Assembly (NCBI GenBank): GCA_951812925.1
Contig: OX638369.1
Coordinates: 58,790,228-58,854,227, forward strand
Direction of reading: 5' to 3'
From: Calliopum simillimum
Taxonomy: Eukaryota; Arthropoda; Insecta; Diptera; Lauxaniidae
Length of the DNA stretch: 64,000 nucleotides
Positions 31,216-41,891 of the stretch are shown piece by piece. Both the position numbers and the translations under genes were made by a program. Under the pieces are notes generated by a model that was not told the origin of the DNA, did not search any database, and saw only the letters and a program-made list of their open reading frames with translations. The stretch's first letter is position 1, and each line of letters starts with the position of its first letter.

Positions 31216-32706
31216 TCAAGACAGCTGCTTGGCCACAATAACGCCTGGTCGACACTGTTTTAACGCCGTCGCCGTAATGGTAATCTGCGGCTGCGTCGTG
31301 CCGCTCGTTGACGTTGTGTTGGTGGTTTGCACTTTCAGAATGGCGGTGGGCGTGGCAATGACTTGACTATTATCTTTTTGACTAATAACTTTGCTTTGCT
31401 GCTGATGCTGTTGACTCGTTACACCCGCAATTATTGTTGTTGTTGTTGCTTGTGTGCTGCTGCTGCTGTTGTTGTTTGTGTTGCTATTACTGCTGCTACT
31501 GGATATTTGTTGCGGCGTCAATGTTATCGATGTACCACCAACAATTGCCACCTGCTTGTTGCCTTTAATTTGCAAGAAAGGTCTCAACTCAGCCAGCGTG
31601 TTTCGTTGCGACGACAGCTGTTGTTGCTTTGTCGTTAATGCTAATGGCGCCTCTTGTGCTTTTAGTTGTTGCTGGTGATGCTGTTGTTGTTGTTTCTGTT
31701 GCTCTGCAACATCGCCAAACAGATGGTCACCTTCTAGGTGCCTGATGGCTTCAACAATCGTTTCAAGATTTTGCCTGGAACGCGTTAGACCACTCGGTTG
31801 TTCAATTTTTTCGGTTTTTACCTTCATGATCGTCGTTTCGTTGATACGTTCAACTTCAACTTTAGGTGTAGCCTTAATGGCAGCCTGCAAAATGGGCTGC
31901 AGCATAGCGGCAGCGGTTGATTTACCCTCGGCATAGGCCTTAGCAATGGCATTAACTTCATGTTCAGACTCTGTGGATGAAGAAGACAATATGACCTCTT
32001 CTTGTATATGTTCTTCAGTTATAATATCGGCGCCGGTCTCATTGTCGAGCTCCTCAATACTTGAACAGACGACAATTTGTTGTTGGCCAGTCATTTCATC
32101 GATTTCAACATATGAAACTGTGCCAACTGGCACATCAACCTCACGCACAATGTTGTCCGTATGTTCGATGACATCGCCGCGTGGAATGTAATTCGCCGTT
32201 GATGTTTGACTAACGGAGGAACTTTGTGGCGGCGCTGTTGCGACCGAGAATAGTTGACGTTTAATCGTTTGCAGCTCATCTTCAAGCATATTCTTTAATC
32301 GTCGCTCCTTATCGAGTTGCTTTTTTAAATCGACCAATTCCTTGGCAACATTGTGAGCAATGAGTGTGGCGGTATTTGACTGCTTGCCGCCATTGGCAGC
32401 ATTAGCATTAAGTAGTGTCATTGGTTCTGGTGACATTGAACCCAGTCCTTCATCTGAAGAGTCGCTAATCGTCTGCATGTTGATAACATTATCGGTAAGT
32501 TTGCGCTTTTTAATGGCAACGCCCGAAAGAGTGTCGGTGCCACTTTCATTTTTGACACCAACACCGCCGCCGGCAGCACCACCACCGGAAGAGACCACTT
32601 CATGTTGGCCAAGTTGACGCTTCAGTTGACTGTTTTGGGCAAGTAACTGCGTTTTCTGATCTTCCAACTCGCAAATGTATTGCGATGTTTGCTGAAGAAT
32701 GGCAGC
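31216..32706 (-). CDS. crp: Last exon of the TFAP4/AP-4 bHLH-zipper transcription factor (cropped)
   Basis: This exon encodes the C-terminal 496 residues. It begins right after a splice acceptor with AAILQQTSQYICELEDQK, the end of helix 2 and the first leucine zipper of AP-4 proteins, continuing QLLAQNSQLKRQL. Then come a KKRK basic patch (about exon residues 66-69), an SDSSDEGLGSMSPEP motif (about 81-95) equivalent to the DEGIGSPD region of vertebrate AP-4, and a second coiled coil, ELVDLKKQLDKERRLKNMLE (about 123-142). A VKTE sumoylation-type site and Q/S/T-rich tails follow. AP-4 factors dimerise and bind CAGCTG E-boxes in the nucleus. The basic region and helix 1 must be on an upstream exon, not found in this window. 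TGA ends the frame at 31216-31218. Confidence 0.93.
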   Translation of the reverse strand, partial: AAILQQTSQYICELEDQKTQLLAQNSQLKRQLGQHEVVSSGGGAAGGGVGVKNESGTDTLSGVAIKKRKLTDNVINMQTISDSSDEGLGSMSPEPMTLLNANAANGGKQSNTATLIAHNVAKELVDLKKQLDKERRLKNMLEDELQTIKRQLFSVATAPPQSSSVSQTSTANYIPRGDVIEHTDNIVREVDVPVGTVSYVEIDEMTGQQQIVVCSSIEELDNETGADIITEEHIQEEVILSSSSTESEHEVNAIAKAYAEGKSTAAAMLQPILQAAIKATPKVEVERINETTIMKVKTEKIEQPSGLTRSRQNLETIVEAIRHLEGDHLFGDVAEQQKQQQQHHQQQLKAQEAPLALTTKQQQLSSQRNTLAELRPFLQIKGNKQVAIVGGTSITLTPQQISSSSSNSNTNNNSSSSTQATTTTIIAGVTSQQHQQQSKVISQKDNSQVIATPTAILKVQTTNTTSTSGTTQPQITITATALKQCRPGVIVAKQLS

Positions 32707-32725
32707 CTAAAATAAAAAAGAAAGA
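32707..32725 (-). other. 3' splice site of the crp last exon
   Basis: On the minus strand a T-rich tract ends TTTTAG before GCTGCCATTCTTCAG. The junction sits inside the bHLH (…|AAILQQT), phase 0. This is expected because the protein family continues seamlessly N-terminal to this point. Confidence 0.85.
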
Positions 32726-33786
32726 AAAAATGTTTTAATCAATGTCTGTCTAAAAGTAAATTTACTTTTAAATTAATGGGAATAATTGATTTTGATTTTC
32801 GATATTTACGATATATATGTAATTTTCGAAGAGGTTGTAAAGTAAAACCGCAAATATCTCATAAAACACAGCAAGATTTCGGAACATTTTACTAAACTTT
32901 TGGTTTTACTCATCAAGTCCTATTCGAACCAATTGCCCAAACTTGATAACTAGCAAACTAAAAGTCTCCCTTAAAATGTATTACATGTATATTATTCGAT
33001 ATATTTTTGCGATTAATATTATTATGTACGGCAAAGTCAAGTCGAATTATATTCCATGTCTTAATTAAAAAAGACACAAAATTGCACGGTCAAAGAAGGT
33101 CAATTAACAAACGACAAAGCGGAGTAGAGAATATGAGGCTAGTCTGCGAGTAATTCTTATGACGCGATTCCCTAGCTTTATCAAATCTACTGTTGCGCAT
33201 ATTTCTAGAATTACATCTCAAAAGCAAGGTGACGCAGGAAAGAAAACTCAATTTTACTTAATCAACGATAGGATCCCAGTGAGAAAGAACTTATCATCGG
33301 AGCATCACGTTTGGTTTTAAGTATCCCACATAACCTTTTAACAACGGGCGCTATCATAAATAATATCTAGCAAGCATAAAACTTGACTCCCTTTTCCAGA
33401 CGATTTAATGAACCGACTTAAGTAAAACTTGTACCATTGAATAGGTGTAGCTTACCTTCACACTACAAAATAGTTTTTATGTTGCAAGTGGGCGATGCCA
33501 CGCCCCTAAATGGAAAATACGCTCTCACAGCTGAACCGATTCATCGATTTTCATCAAATTCGGTATGGAGATAGGGTTAACATTAAGGAACGATAATATG
33601 GCCTTTTTGTTTTCAAATGGGAATTTCGGCCACAACCCGAGAATTTTTCTCCGACTGCAGTCTCTATTGCATCCGAGAAAAAATTCTCGAAAATATTTAT
33701 TCTTGATAAGGCTCGTCTTCATGACTTAAATGTCAAGAATTAGACATCTAATTTCTCCGCAGAAAAATAAAACTTTTTTCGTGATA
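32726..33786. other. crp intron, no gene seen
   Basis: AT-rich intronic DNA with a fragment of the dispersed GCCACGCCCC family near 33.49 kb. No bHLH-coding exon is seen on the minus strand. Confidence 0.5.
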
Positions 33787-34021
33787 GGGATCGTTCAGAT
33801 ATTACGTAACGATCCAGGGGGAGGTAGGGTCTGACGATTTGTTATGAAGTGTTACATGTAACGTCGATTTTATAATTTTATGCGACAAAAAATTAAAATT
33901 AAAACTACCAAAATTAATTTGTTACGTTACTCGGGGAGGGAGGGGGTTGTATTTTTGTTACGACGGGGGAGGGGGTCAAAATTGGTCGAAAGTTGCGTTA
34001 CGTAATATGTGAACGGCCCCA
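33787..34021. repeat. 235-bp MITE with ATTACGTAACG ends, TA-flanked
   Basis: The left end GGGATCGTTCAGATATTACG and the complement of CGTAATATGTGAACGGCCCC match closely, with TA on each side. The interior has GGGGGAGG-type G-runs near both ends. Confidence 0.85.
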
Positions 34022-34892
34022 TACATCCTATTATGTATGTACTTGATAGAAACGTCAATATTCATTATAACATTCACAATTTGCTCAATGGGGTGCAATA
34101 CATAAAATTAGAAAAAAAACTTGTAATGGAATGGACAGGGTAGAAGTGTGGTGTTCGAAAGAAAAAAAAACTTGTCTATTTAGTGCAGCGCTGTTTATGC
34201 TGTGAAGGACACGAGTTCCTTCACCTCTCTCTTAATCACTTGACTATAAAACTATGTAGCAACTGCAACGACAACAACAACTGCTACAATTGACGATCTC
34301 GCGTAGTGTCTGAAGTAGGCAGCAACCAACCTTACGTCATTTTGTGGTCTTCCTCCACTGCTGCCGTCGCCATCATCATCACGTGTGTATGATTCCAATT
34401 ATGGTCGCTAGCATTGGTGATGGTTTGGCATGCATTCAGTGTTTATAGCAACAAAAACAAAGTAACAATATTATTGAGGCGGGAAAATCCAAAATATTGC
34501 AACTGAAACTTCACAACAATTTAATGGTGTAAGAAAAATGAAAATGTCAACATGTAAGCGACAAGTGAAATTTCAATGTATTATTTATTGTATGTCCAAT
34601 TTTATTTCTGGAGCTTTATTGTTCTCTGGAATCCTTTCTCTACTCTAGGATCATAGATCCTCTACAAAACTCGTGTATACTCGAGCAGTTAAAGGTGTCT
34701 TTGCTATGACCACTATGACCTCAAAAAGAAAACCCAAAAAATTTGCATAAATTTTGATTCCGGATATAATTTCAGCTTTCATATTTAAATTTACCTCATA
34801 AAAGAACCCTATTTAACCCCAAGAAAGTGGGAAACCTGTGAAATTCTACTCAAAGTAATGGTAACTTAAGAACTGCTTACTTAATTTAAGTG
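34022..34892. other. Non-coding stretch, probable intron
   Basis: Contains a less AT-rich segment around 34.19-34.44 kb with CAACAACAACAACTGC and CATCATCATCACGTG. A donor-like ACGTAAGG on the minus strand near 34.33 kb follows a short M-rich frame, too weak to call an exon. Confidence 0.4.
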
Positions 34893-36023
34893 GGGTGAAC
34901 TCGGAGAAACGTGGCACCCCTTTCAGTTTCGATACTTGCAGCTTTTGTAGCATTCAAAAAAGGACACAGTTTCATTCAGTTACGCACAAGACTTCGTAGT
35001 ATATAGAAGTTCGTTTCGCTGCATTTGCTATAATAACTTGTGTGCTCGATTTAAAAAAAATAATAATAATTTTTGTTACATGGGGCATATATCAGAATAA
35101 ACAGATTAGAATGAGAGTTCGCTATCAGATGAATACGAGCGCGAGTGAACATGTTTATTGGTTTGGTGGCACTTTTATTCGGTAAATACCAAATAGGAGA
35201 ATTGGCACAGAGTTACTGAGAGTGATATGGTTCGGGTGCCATTTATCCCATGTTATAATATATTTGGGAGTACAAATTGAAGCGGTTGAACTAACAGTCA
35301 CTCCAGAATCGCAGAATTTTACTTATGTAGAACCTTCAATGATTGTTGTTCATGTTTAACTGATTATTTTGAGATTTTTGCTCATGCTTAAGAATCTCTT
35401 TCCCTGAATGCAAGTGACATCACGCCAGAATAGATGTCAAGTGAAATCTCGCATGTACCAACGACTTCGAAAAACTTTCAGAAGAACACAAGAAAATAAA
35501 CAGCAAGAGTTCCAACGTCTTTTGATAATAAGTATGTTCCAACAGAAAAAGAAAAACCTTAAGAGGAAAACAAAAACAATATAACGTATAGTGGTTCAAA
35601 AAGAAGAGAACTTAGAAACAAAAGGTGATTAATAGTTATGCTTCTTCCGATGAAGGACAAGAAAATATTTAGTCCCAAGATGAATTTGATGGAGGCGTTG
35701 GATATGAAGAAGACTTTGTATAAACCAGATGACTGGATTCAATGCATAATATGCCGCATGGTGTCCCATAAAAAATCTTATACGAAAAAATGTAACAATT
35801 TTGGCAACAAAAACTTGACAGCCACTTAGGGTGCCAAATCACCAGCGATATGGTGCCATATATGGTACTATATATATAACATTTCTTTAGATTAAAATAT
35901 TATTTTTGTTTAAGTTGAAGTATGTACTATTATTTTTTTTTAAACTAAATAAAGGATAAAGTTCCAATAAAAATCCAGTTTAACAGCAGTTTAACTAAAA
36001 AGGTGCCATATCTCCGGATTTAC
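34893..36023 (+). mobile_element. Decayed pogo-like DNA transposon
   Basis: The left end GGGGTGAACTCGGAGAAACG (then TGGCACCCC) pairs with the complement of GGTGCCATATCTCCGGATTT at the right. The TIRs are imperfect, about 30 bp. The phrase GGTGCCA/TGGCACC recurs near 34.91, 35.17, 35.24, 35.83, 35.85 and 36.00 kb. A transposase tail relic lies at 35638-35829. Confidence 0.65.
35638..35829 (+). pseudogene. Relic of a pogo-like transposase C-terminus
   Basis: Residues DDWIQCIICRMVSHKK followed by KKC resemble the DDWxxCxxCxxWxHxxC tail found at the end of many insect pogo/Tigger-like transposases. Upstream, lysine-rich broken frames lead into it. The expected tryptophan before SH is replaced by valine. 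No intact catalytic domain is visible. Confidence 0.45.
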
Positions 36024-37343
36024 CCTACATAGAAACTAGGAAATTTCTTCGAAAGGGAACTTGATTACCAAATTAGCTCCGCTTTAATTTCCATCCAATT
36101 AAGGGCATATTAACATCGAAAGTTTGTTAATTTTTAACCAAAGACAACAGTCTAATTTTATCTTGCCAAAATACAAAAATGTGCAGTCGAAATTAAATTC
36201 TTTTGTGAAACAATTAAAATACAATAACAAAAGAATGCATTCCCTTACAAGTAAAATTTTTTATTCAGACAGAATTCATTCATTCATTTGTTTGTTCGGA
36301 GTTTGCTATGCGATTGAATATCGGACTAAAGCTCTACAAAGACAGAGAAACGGCGACGGTGGCGGCAAGTAACAGCAGCAATGTCGTCGACCAACATTGG
36401 AATGCGGTTTATGACACCTTTTGCGTTTGTCCCACCGCCACAACCATCGTTGTTGTTCGCTTTACATGCTCTTAATAGAGAGACTTGCGCGCTCCAGATG
36501 GTGGTGATTCTCGTTAGCATAGCATGTATGTTTGTAGATATATAGATAGCTGGCAGCATTTTTGTTTTTTATGTATAAAGTTGCAATTTTTCAGTATTGT
36601 TGTTGCAGTTTTTAACATATTGGCAACTTAATTTTTCCACAAAAAAAAAGGTTTGTTAATAGAAAACTAGAGTTTGACCGCATAGTTTAACAACATTTAA
36701 CTGTATTTTGTTATTTGCATTCTGAGTGTGCGCATTCCTTCACACGTGAAAATTCGAAATTTGTTCTCTGGAGATTAGCACTGTATGTGGTGCAGTTACG
36801 CACGCATGCGCACAGTGAATTTTCATTAAATGCAAACCAAAACAGTTAAAATTGATACTTTGGCAATTCAAATTTGTTGACAAAGACAAAGCAATTAAAA
36901 CAATGGCAGCTTATAATATAATTAATATGTATCAATTTATAAAAAAAAAAAAAAAAAAGTTATAAATAAATCTACCACTAAATAACTAGGACGAATTGTA
37001 TACATAATAAGAAAATGTTCTGATTCCGGTTGATACCAGTTTTAACTGACTTCAACTTTACAATAACTTGCAGCAATTTTTTTATATTAAATAATTGCAT
37101 GCTAATGGATGAGAATATTTTGCATAGTTTACGCCAATGTAAAGACAGCCGCTTATTTATTGAGGTAATTAATTTGTTAGTTAAACATTGATTAAGTCAG
37201 AATCGGGGTTTTCTTTATCTATAACCTTTTATTGAAAAACTAATATCTATAGTTATTGAGTAGGTTCTAGTACTATAACCGTAATCGAAACCGTTATCCA
37301 AAATGACGGTCGGTTTTTCAAACAGTAATCATAACTTATATCA
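36024..37343. other. Non-coding stretch
   Basis: No recognised gene. Around 36.33-36.55 kb the DNA is less AT-rich with an open minus-strand frame of 77 codons of no known family, not called. A long A-run lies near 36.94 kb. Confidence 0.45.
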
Positions 37344-37630
37344 AAGGTGTCAGCGTTTCGAAATCACTGAGCCAAGCGCAGTTAGTGCAGAATTTTGACT
37401 CGTCTACAACAACCACAATATTTTAATATTTTGAAAATTTCTCGGAACTACAACAATCACAAAAGTTTTTTTTTGGCTCCTCTACAAAAAAAAAAACATA
37501 ATATTTCAATAAAAACAAAAACTATTTTTTGTGGTTGTTGTAGTTCTGAGAAATTTGCAAAATACTGAAATATTGTGGTTGTTATAGGCGAGCCAAAATT
37601 GGCTCACTTTTGTACTACGCTGACACCCTT
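37344..37630. repeat. MITE with AAGG(T/G)GTCAGCG ends
   Basis: The left arm has GGTGTCAGCG, ACAACAACCACAATATTT and GAAAATTTCTCGGAACTACA; the right arm carries their complements, ending CGCTGACACCCTT. The centre is A/T homopolymer. Confidence 0.88.
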
Positions 37631-37633
37631 GAC

Positions 37634-38145
37634 GGCGGATTTTAGAATGAATGACTTGAACGAAACGATTGAACCTTTGTTTCGATGTCATAAACGTAGA
37701 CCCAAGATTCATCACCTATTATAAGCTTCGACAAGAAGCTTTCACCTTCCTTCAAACGTTCAAGAAAATCCTGACAATCCTTGACGCGATGGGCCTTGCC
37801 TTTTGGTCGTCCGTCAATGAGCGTGGAACTAATTTCGCAGCAACGCGGTGAATCTTAAATTTTTCGGTCAAAATCTCGTGACATGATCCAACTGATATCC
37901 CACGCTCATTAGTTTAACACAAATTTTCTTAGTAACTCTTTGCTCGTTTAAGTCACTCATTCTAAAATCCGCCAAACTTTACAAAACACACTTCCGAAAT
38001 AAGTCAGTAGCAAACCAACCAATAATATTTGCAATCAAAAAACTGGCTTGAAATCAGCTGAAGAAGGCGACACCAAGCGGATCCCTGGAATCAAATGCGC
38101 CCCCGCAATTTAAGCAGTCTACGTATTTTTTGAACAGCACTCGTA
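37634..38145 (-). pseudogene. Internally deleted mariner transposon remnant
   Basis: The minus-strand 5' end is a mariner-type TIR, CGAGTGCTGTTCAAAAAATA, next to TA at 38144. A frame start MSDLNEQRV follows at about 37962. After an internal deletion, transposase middle parts are readable in shifting frames: HEILTEKFKIHRVAAKLVPR, LTDDQK, then KEGESFLSKLIIGDESWVY. The DESWV motif contains the second catalytic aspartate of mariners. The 3' half is lost at 37634, where an inverted copy of its own start region begins. Not functional. Confidence 0.85.
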
Positions 38146-38304
38146 TGTCACCATAGCTGTGTTTTCAATCCAATCCTCAATTTGTCATAATTATGTGTTA
38201 GAAAATGCATTTATAGATTTATATGAAAATCGAACTTTGCAAATATATGACTAGAAGTTCAATTAAACATTTAATATTAAAGAACTTCCGTAATTATTTG
38301 GCTT

Positions 38305-38494
38305 CCCAGTGTGCCAGACGGTTCATATCTTCGCTTTTTTACCCGTTACGGATCCGTTACTGATCCGTTTGCGGGAGAAATTCCAAAAAAATAAACGATT
38401 CGTTTTTTTTTTTGGGAATCTCTCCCGCCAACGGATCAGTAACGGATCCGTAACGGATAAAAAAGCGAAGATTTGAACCGTCTGGCACACTGGG
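38305..38494. repeat. 190-bp near-perfect palindrome
   Basis: CCCAGTGTGCCAGACGGTTC at the left pairs with GAACCGTCTGGCACACTGGG at the right. The arms continue through repeated ATCCGTTAC blocks and GCGGGAGA to a T-run centre. A shortened copy is at 28919-28997. No clear target duplication. Confidence 0.92.
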
Positions 38495-39542
38495 TTAAGA
38501 ATGAATCAAACAACTAATGGAACGCAATTAAAAATGGTCTGGGCTTAAAACTTTGACTACGAAATGCAACAAACGATTGTCCACCCATTAGTCTACATGT
38601 AAAAAGAGACTCCCAATGTCCCTTTGTTATGCAACATCTTACTACCCACCTCACCTCCTCATTATTGAATTTAATTTTGTTTAAAACAGATGCTACTGCT
38701 ACAGACAGAAATTACTTATAGTCATAAGTACCATCAACAAACATCAAAATTAACCTCAACTCCAGTGAAGAAAACAAAGCAATTGTCTCCTTGAGATACC
38801 ATACCCCCGCGCATGGGTGTGTTTGTGCTTCTGTACTTAAAAATTCTTGAAGAATGAACAACCCCGCATGTTTTTTTTTTTAATTTAGTCATATTTTCAG
38901 TTATGTAAAACATTTACGGAAATCTACGAGGACTATGTTCAAAAACTAAAAAGATTAAACTGTGCACACACAATACATCTGCTGGTCTAGTCGGTCGATA
39001 CCTACCGTCTGTGGAATGTCATCTCTTGCCATAAACGTGCTGCTATGTCAAGAAGCAACAACAACATCAACAAGAGAGCGTCGTCAGCATCAGCTATGAT
39101 GATGTGAAGTCAAGCCGGTTTCCCACAGATTTGCGATAAAGCCCAAGGAATTTTCTTAAAAAGGTCGTTCATTCACATGAAAATTGCTTTATGTATTGCA
39201 TGTTGTTGGCTAATGTTTTTGTTATTGTTTCTTTTTTGTTGTTGCTTTTAGTGTTATTAATAAAAAACTAGAAAACATGGCTTCTAATGCAACAGATGTT
39301 AAAGCTTGTGGAATTTTTTCTGTTGCTTGTCCAGATCGAAACACATTATGAAATTACTACATTCAAATTTTAATAGCTCGAAACAGAACGGCATTGGATA
39401 TTCGCTAGTTTTGACATAACTCCGAGTCCAGAAGAAGACTGTCATCAGACCGTCAGAGCAATAGTTTAGTTTCAGTAAAAGCATATCGCAAAATCGTTGG
39501 ATGGCACTCAATCTTATTTTTAAAAGGAGAATAGCAGTGATA
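38495..39542. other. Non-coding stretch, probable intron
   Basis: No gene recognised. Around 39.05-39.10 kb there is a CAACAACATCAACA-type segment of lower AT content. Confidence 0.45.
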
Positions 39543-40791
39543 CCGTAAGCAGGGGTGACTTTGACATCCGGGGGCGACTTTAACCGGCAAGAAAAAAAAG
39601 ATTAAAATCGTAATATTATCACCCCAAAGACTAGTTATCGATTTGTATTGGGTCAATCAGTATCCTTAAGGTATTGGCTTTTAGCGTCTGTTTTCAATAT
39701 TTGATTTGAGCGCGAACTTTCGGATATATTGTTGCATTTTCTAAAAGTTGTCTTATGCCGAATTTTTTAACACTCAGAAGATTACTACTAATTGACTAGA
39801 AGGAAAATTTCTGGCGTTAGATGAGTGATATAACTTGAACTATTATTTAATTTACTTCCCTAATCCATCGACTTTGGTAGATATATTTGCCTCTAAGTAT
39901 TTTTAATGCATTTTTATATGAGAGTATGTTAGAAAACAATGTTTTTGGGGTGACTTTGGACCGGTCGAAAGTCACCCCCAAAAAACTTTGTATTGTAAGG
40001 CTGGCTTAAAAGAAACCCAAACTCGGACCAAATTAACGCCCACTTTAGTGAAAATAAAGTCTAGTCTTTTGCCAAAGTGAAATTATATTTTCCTTTTTAT
40101 CTTTGTAAAACAATTGGCTGCCCAGAAAGGATATTTGCTATTATTTATTTAGCGAAATTTTGCAAAAAATTAAGCCACCGAAGCCCTTCAACAAATGAGG
40201 CAGTTACCTACTAAGAATTTCTTTCGTTTTTTAAATTTTTTCAATCAAGTATTTTTTGTTTTCTAATTTTCAATCGATTTTAAGCTTGTTTTTGTGGATT
40301 TTTTAAGTTTTGCTTAGCTTTTAATATTAGTATTGTTATTTGTTGTAACTTATGTACCAATAAGTAAAGCACACCAATGGCTAAATCCACATTTATCAAA
40401 AATTTTAGTTTTTTTTAAACTCGTCCTTGAAAACATCCCATTGCCTATGCCGATTGCCTATGTAAATATGCCAAAATGTAAAGTGAACTCATGTTTCCAA
40501 AACCTGATACCCTGATTTGGGATCGTTAAAGTAATAGCATATAAATTTAATGAATGAAATTTTTCGGTTAAAGTCGCCCCACCCTTGAGGTGACTTTAAC
40601 CCACTTACAAAAATATTATTTTAAAATATTTGTAATTACTTCGTATAAACTATATTACATGACATTAAAGCTGAAACCCGCACGAAAAATTACGAGTAAT
40701 AAAACCATTAATTTTATTAAAATTGTTGAAATTATAGGCTCCTAAACTTGGAAATTCTGTTTTTTTGTATCAATGTCACCCCTGCTTACGG
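39543..40791. mobile_element. 1.25-kb TIR element with repeated GGGTGACTTT phrase, TA-flanked
   Basis: CCGTAAGCAGGGGTGAC at the left and GTCACCCCTGCTTACGG at the right are perfect 17-bp inverted repeats between TA dinucleotides. The phrase GGGGTGACTTTGACC, or its complement, recurs near 39.57, 39.95, 39.97, 40.57 and 40.59 kb. No transposase is seen. Probably a Tc1/mariner/pogo-type non-autonomous element (inference from TA). Confidence 0.85.
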
Positions 40792-40793
40792 TA

Positions 40794-41891
40794 ATAGAAA
40801 AAAGAAGGAAAACTCTTTTTTTCCTGTGACAACTTAAAAAATGATGAAAACCAGTGTTGGATTTTCCGGCCAGATTCAGCACTCTGTAATTTATAGAAAT
40901 TACTTTTCTATGCCACGAAAATTCTAGGTCTATATAATATGCTTTAATGTGGTGCAAAACTGTCAAATGATTTTTGAAATGGTTTTTGTTCGTTTTCCGG
41001 AGATTTATGAGATGATTAACGACTGTTTCTAGATTTAGCTCAAAATCTTGATGTAAATCACATGATTTACTGAACGTGAGAATAAATCTACTTCTCACAA
41101 AATTTATTTTAAGTCTCGAAGTTCTGACAATTGGCATTAAATGTCATTAAAATAAAGTAAATATTTAGAAGATAAATATCAAGAAGATATTACGGAATCT
41201 GGGCTGAATGATGAATTGTCAATTCCACTGTTGCTGGAACGGAAGATTCTAAAAAAATTTCAGGCGTGATTATGGACTGCAGAATAACTTCAGTATTGCC
41301 AATAGTTGATATGGTTGTTATTAAAGAAGCAGTGTATCTGCATGAACTTTTGGAATTTCATACGATTCAGTTTTTTTCTGGAATACCAGATGCAATATCA
41401 ACTTTACTGTACGTGCCGATAATTGTTATTTTTGGGTCAGGTCTTCCCTGGTGAGTTTGCTCAATCTTTTCTTTAATATACAGCACAAGATCAGATATTT
41501 TTTCCATCCTTTTCAGGTCCTTCATTTTCTAGGAGAGTTTATTCTCATGTAAAAAATAGTATTATTGAATTTATGTGATATATCAAAATATTATTAGAAT
41601 CAAATTAAACATGTGATAACTATTTACAAAGAACAATAATGTGATATAGAGTACAATTAGCGCAATTTAACAGTTAATTTACAAAGAAAAAAAAAAATTT
41701 TTCAAATTAAATTTAAAATTTACAATTTTAGAGTTTGAAACTTAAAATTTACAATTTAAAATGAATGGATAACATTTCAAAACTGTCGTCTTGGTTTTAC
41801 AATATCCCAGTACCAGCCGTTGGCTGAAGGGATAATTATAGTTTGTATATCTTAGTTAAAAATATTCTACTTTTTGTTAAGAACACATATA
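40794..41891. other. Non-coding stretch
   Basis: A segment at about 41.26-41.55 kb has a partly open minus-strand frame (KISDLVLYIKEKIEQ, GRPDPKITIIGTY) that looks once-coding but is not recognised. It may be part of the transposon relic continuing at 44.04 kb on the other side of the 41892-43997 insertion. Confidence 0.35.

Noticed and set aside
34290..34340. Short minus-strand M-rich frame ending in ACGTAAGG donor
   Set aside because: About 15 codons only, in CATCATCATC repeats, with no family match and no bHLH exon between it and the crp last exon.
36326..36559. 77-codon minus-strand frame in less AT-rich DNA
   Set aside because: No domain, no clear splice partners; could be intronic.
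40742..41137. 131-codon minus-strand frame
   Set aside because: It begins in unassigned DNA and ends inside the terminal repeat of the 39543-40791 element; no domain.
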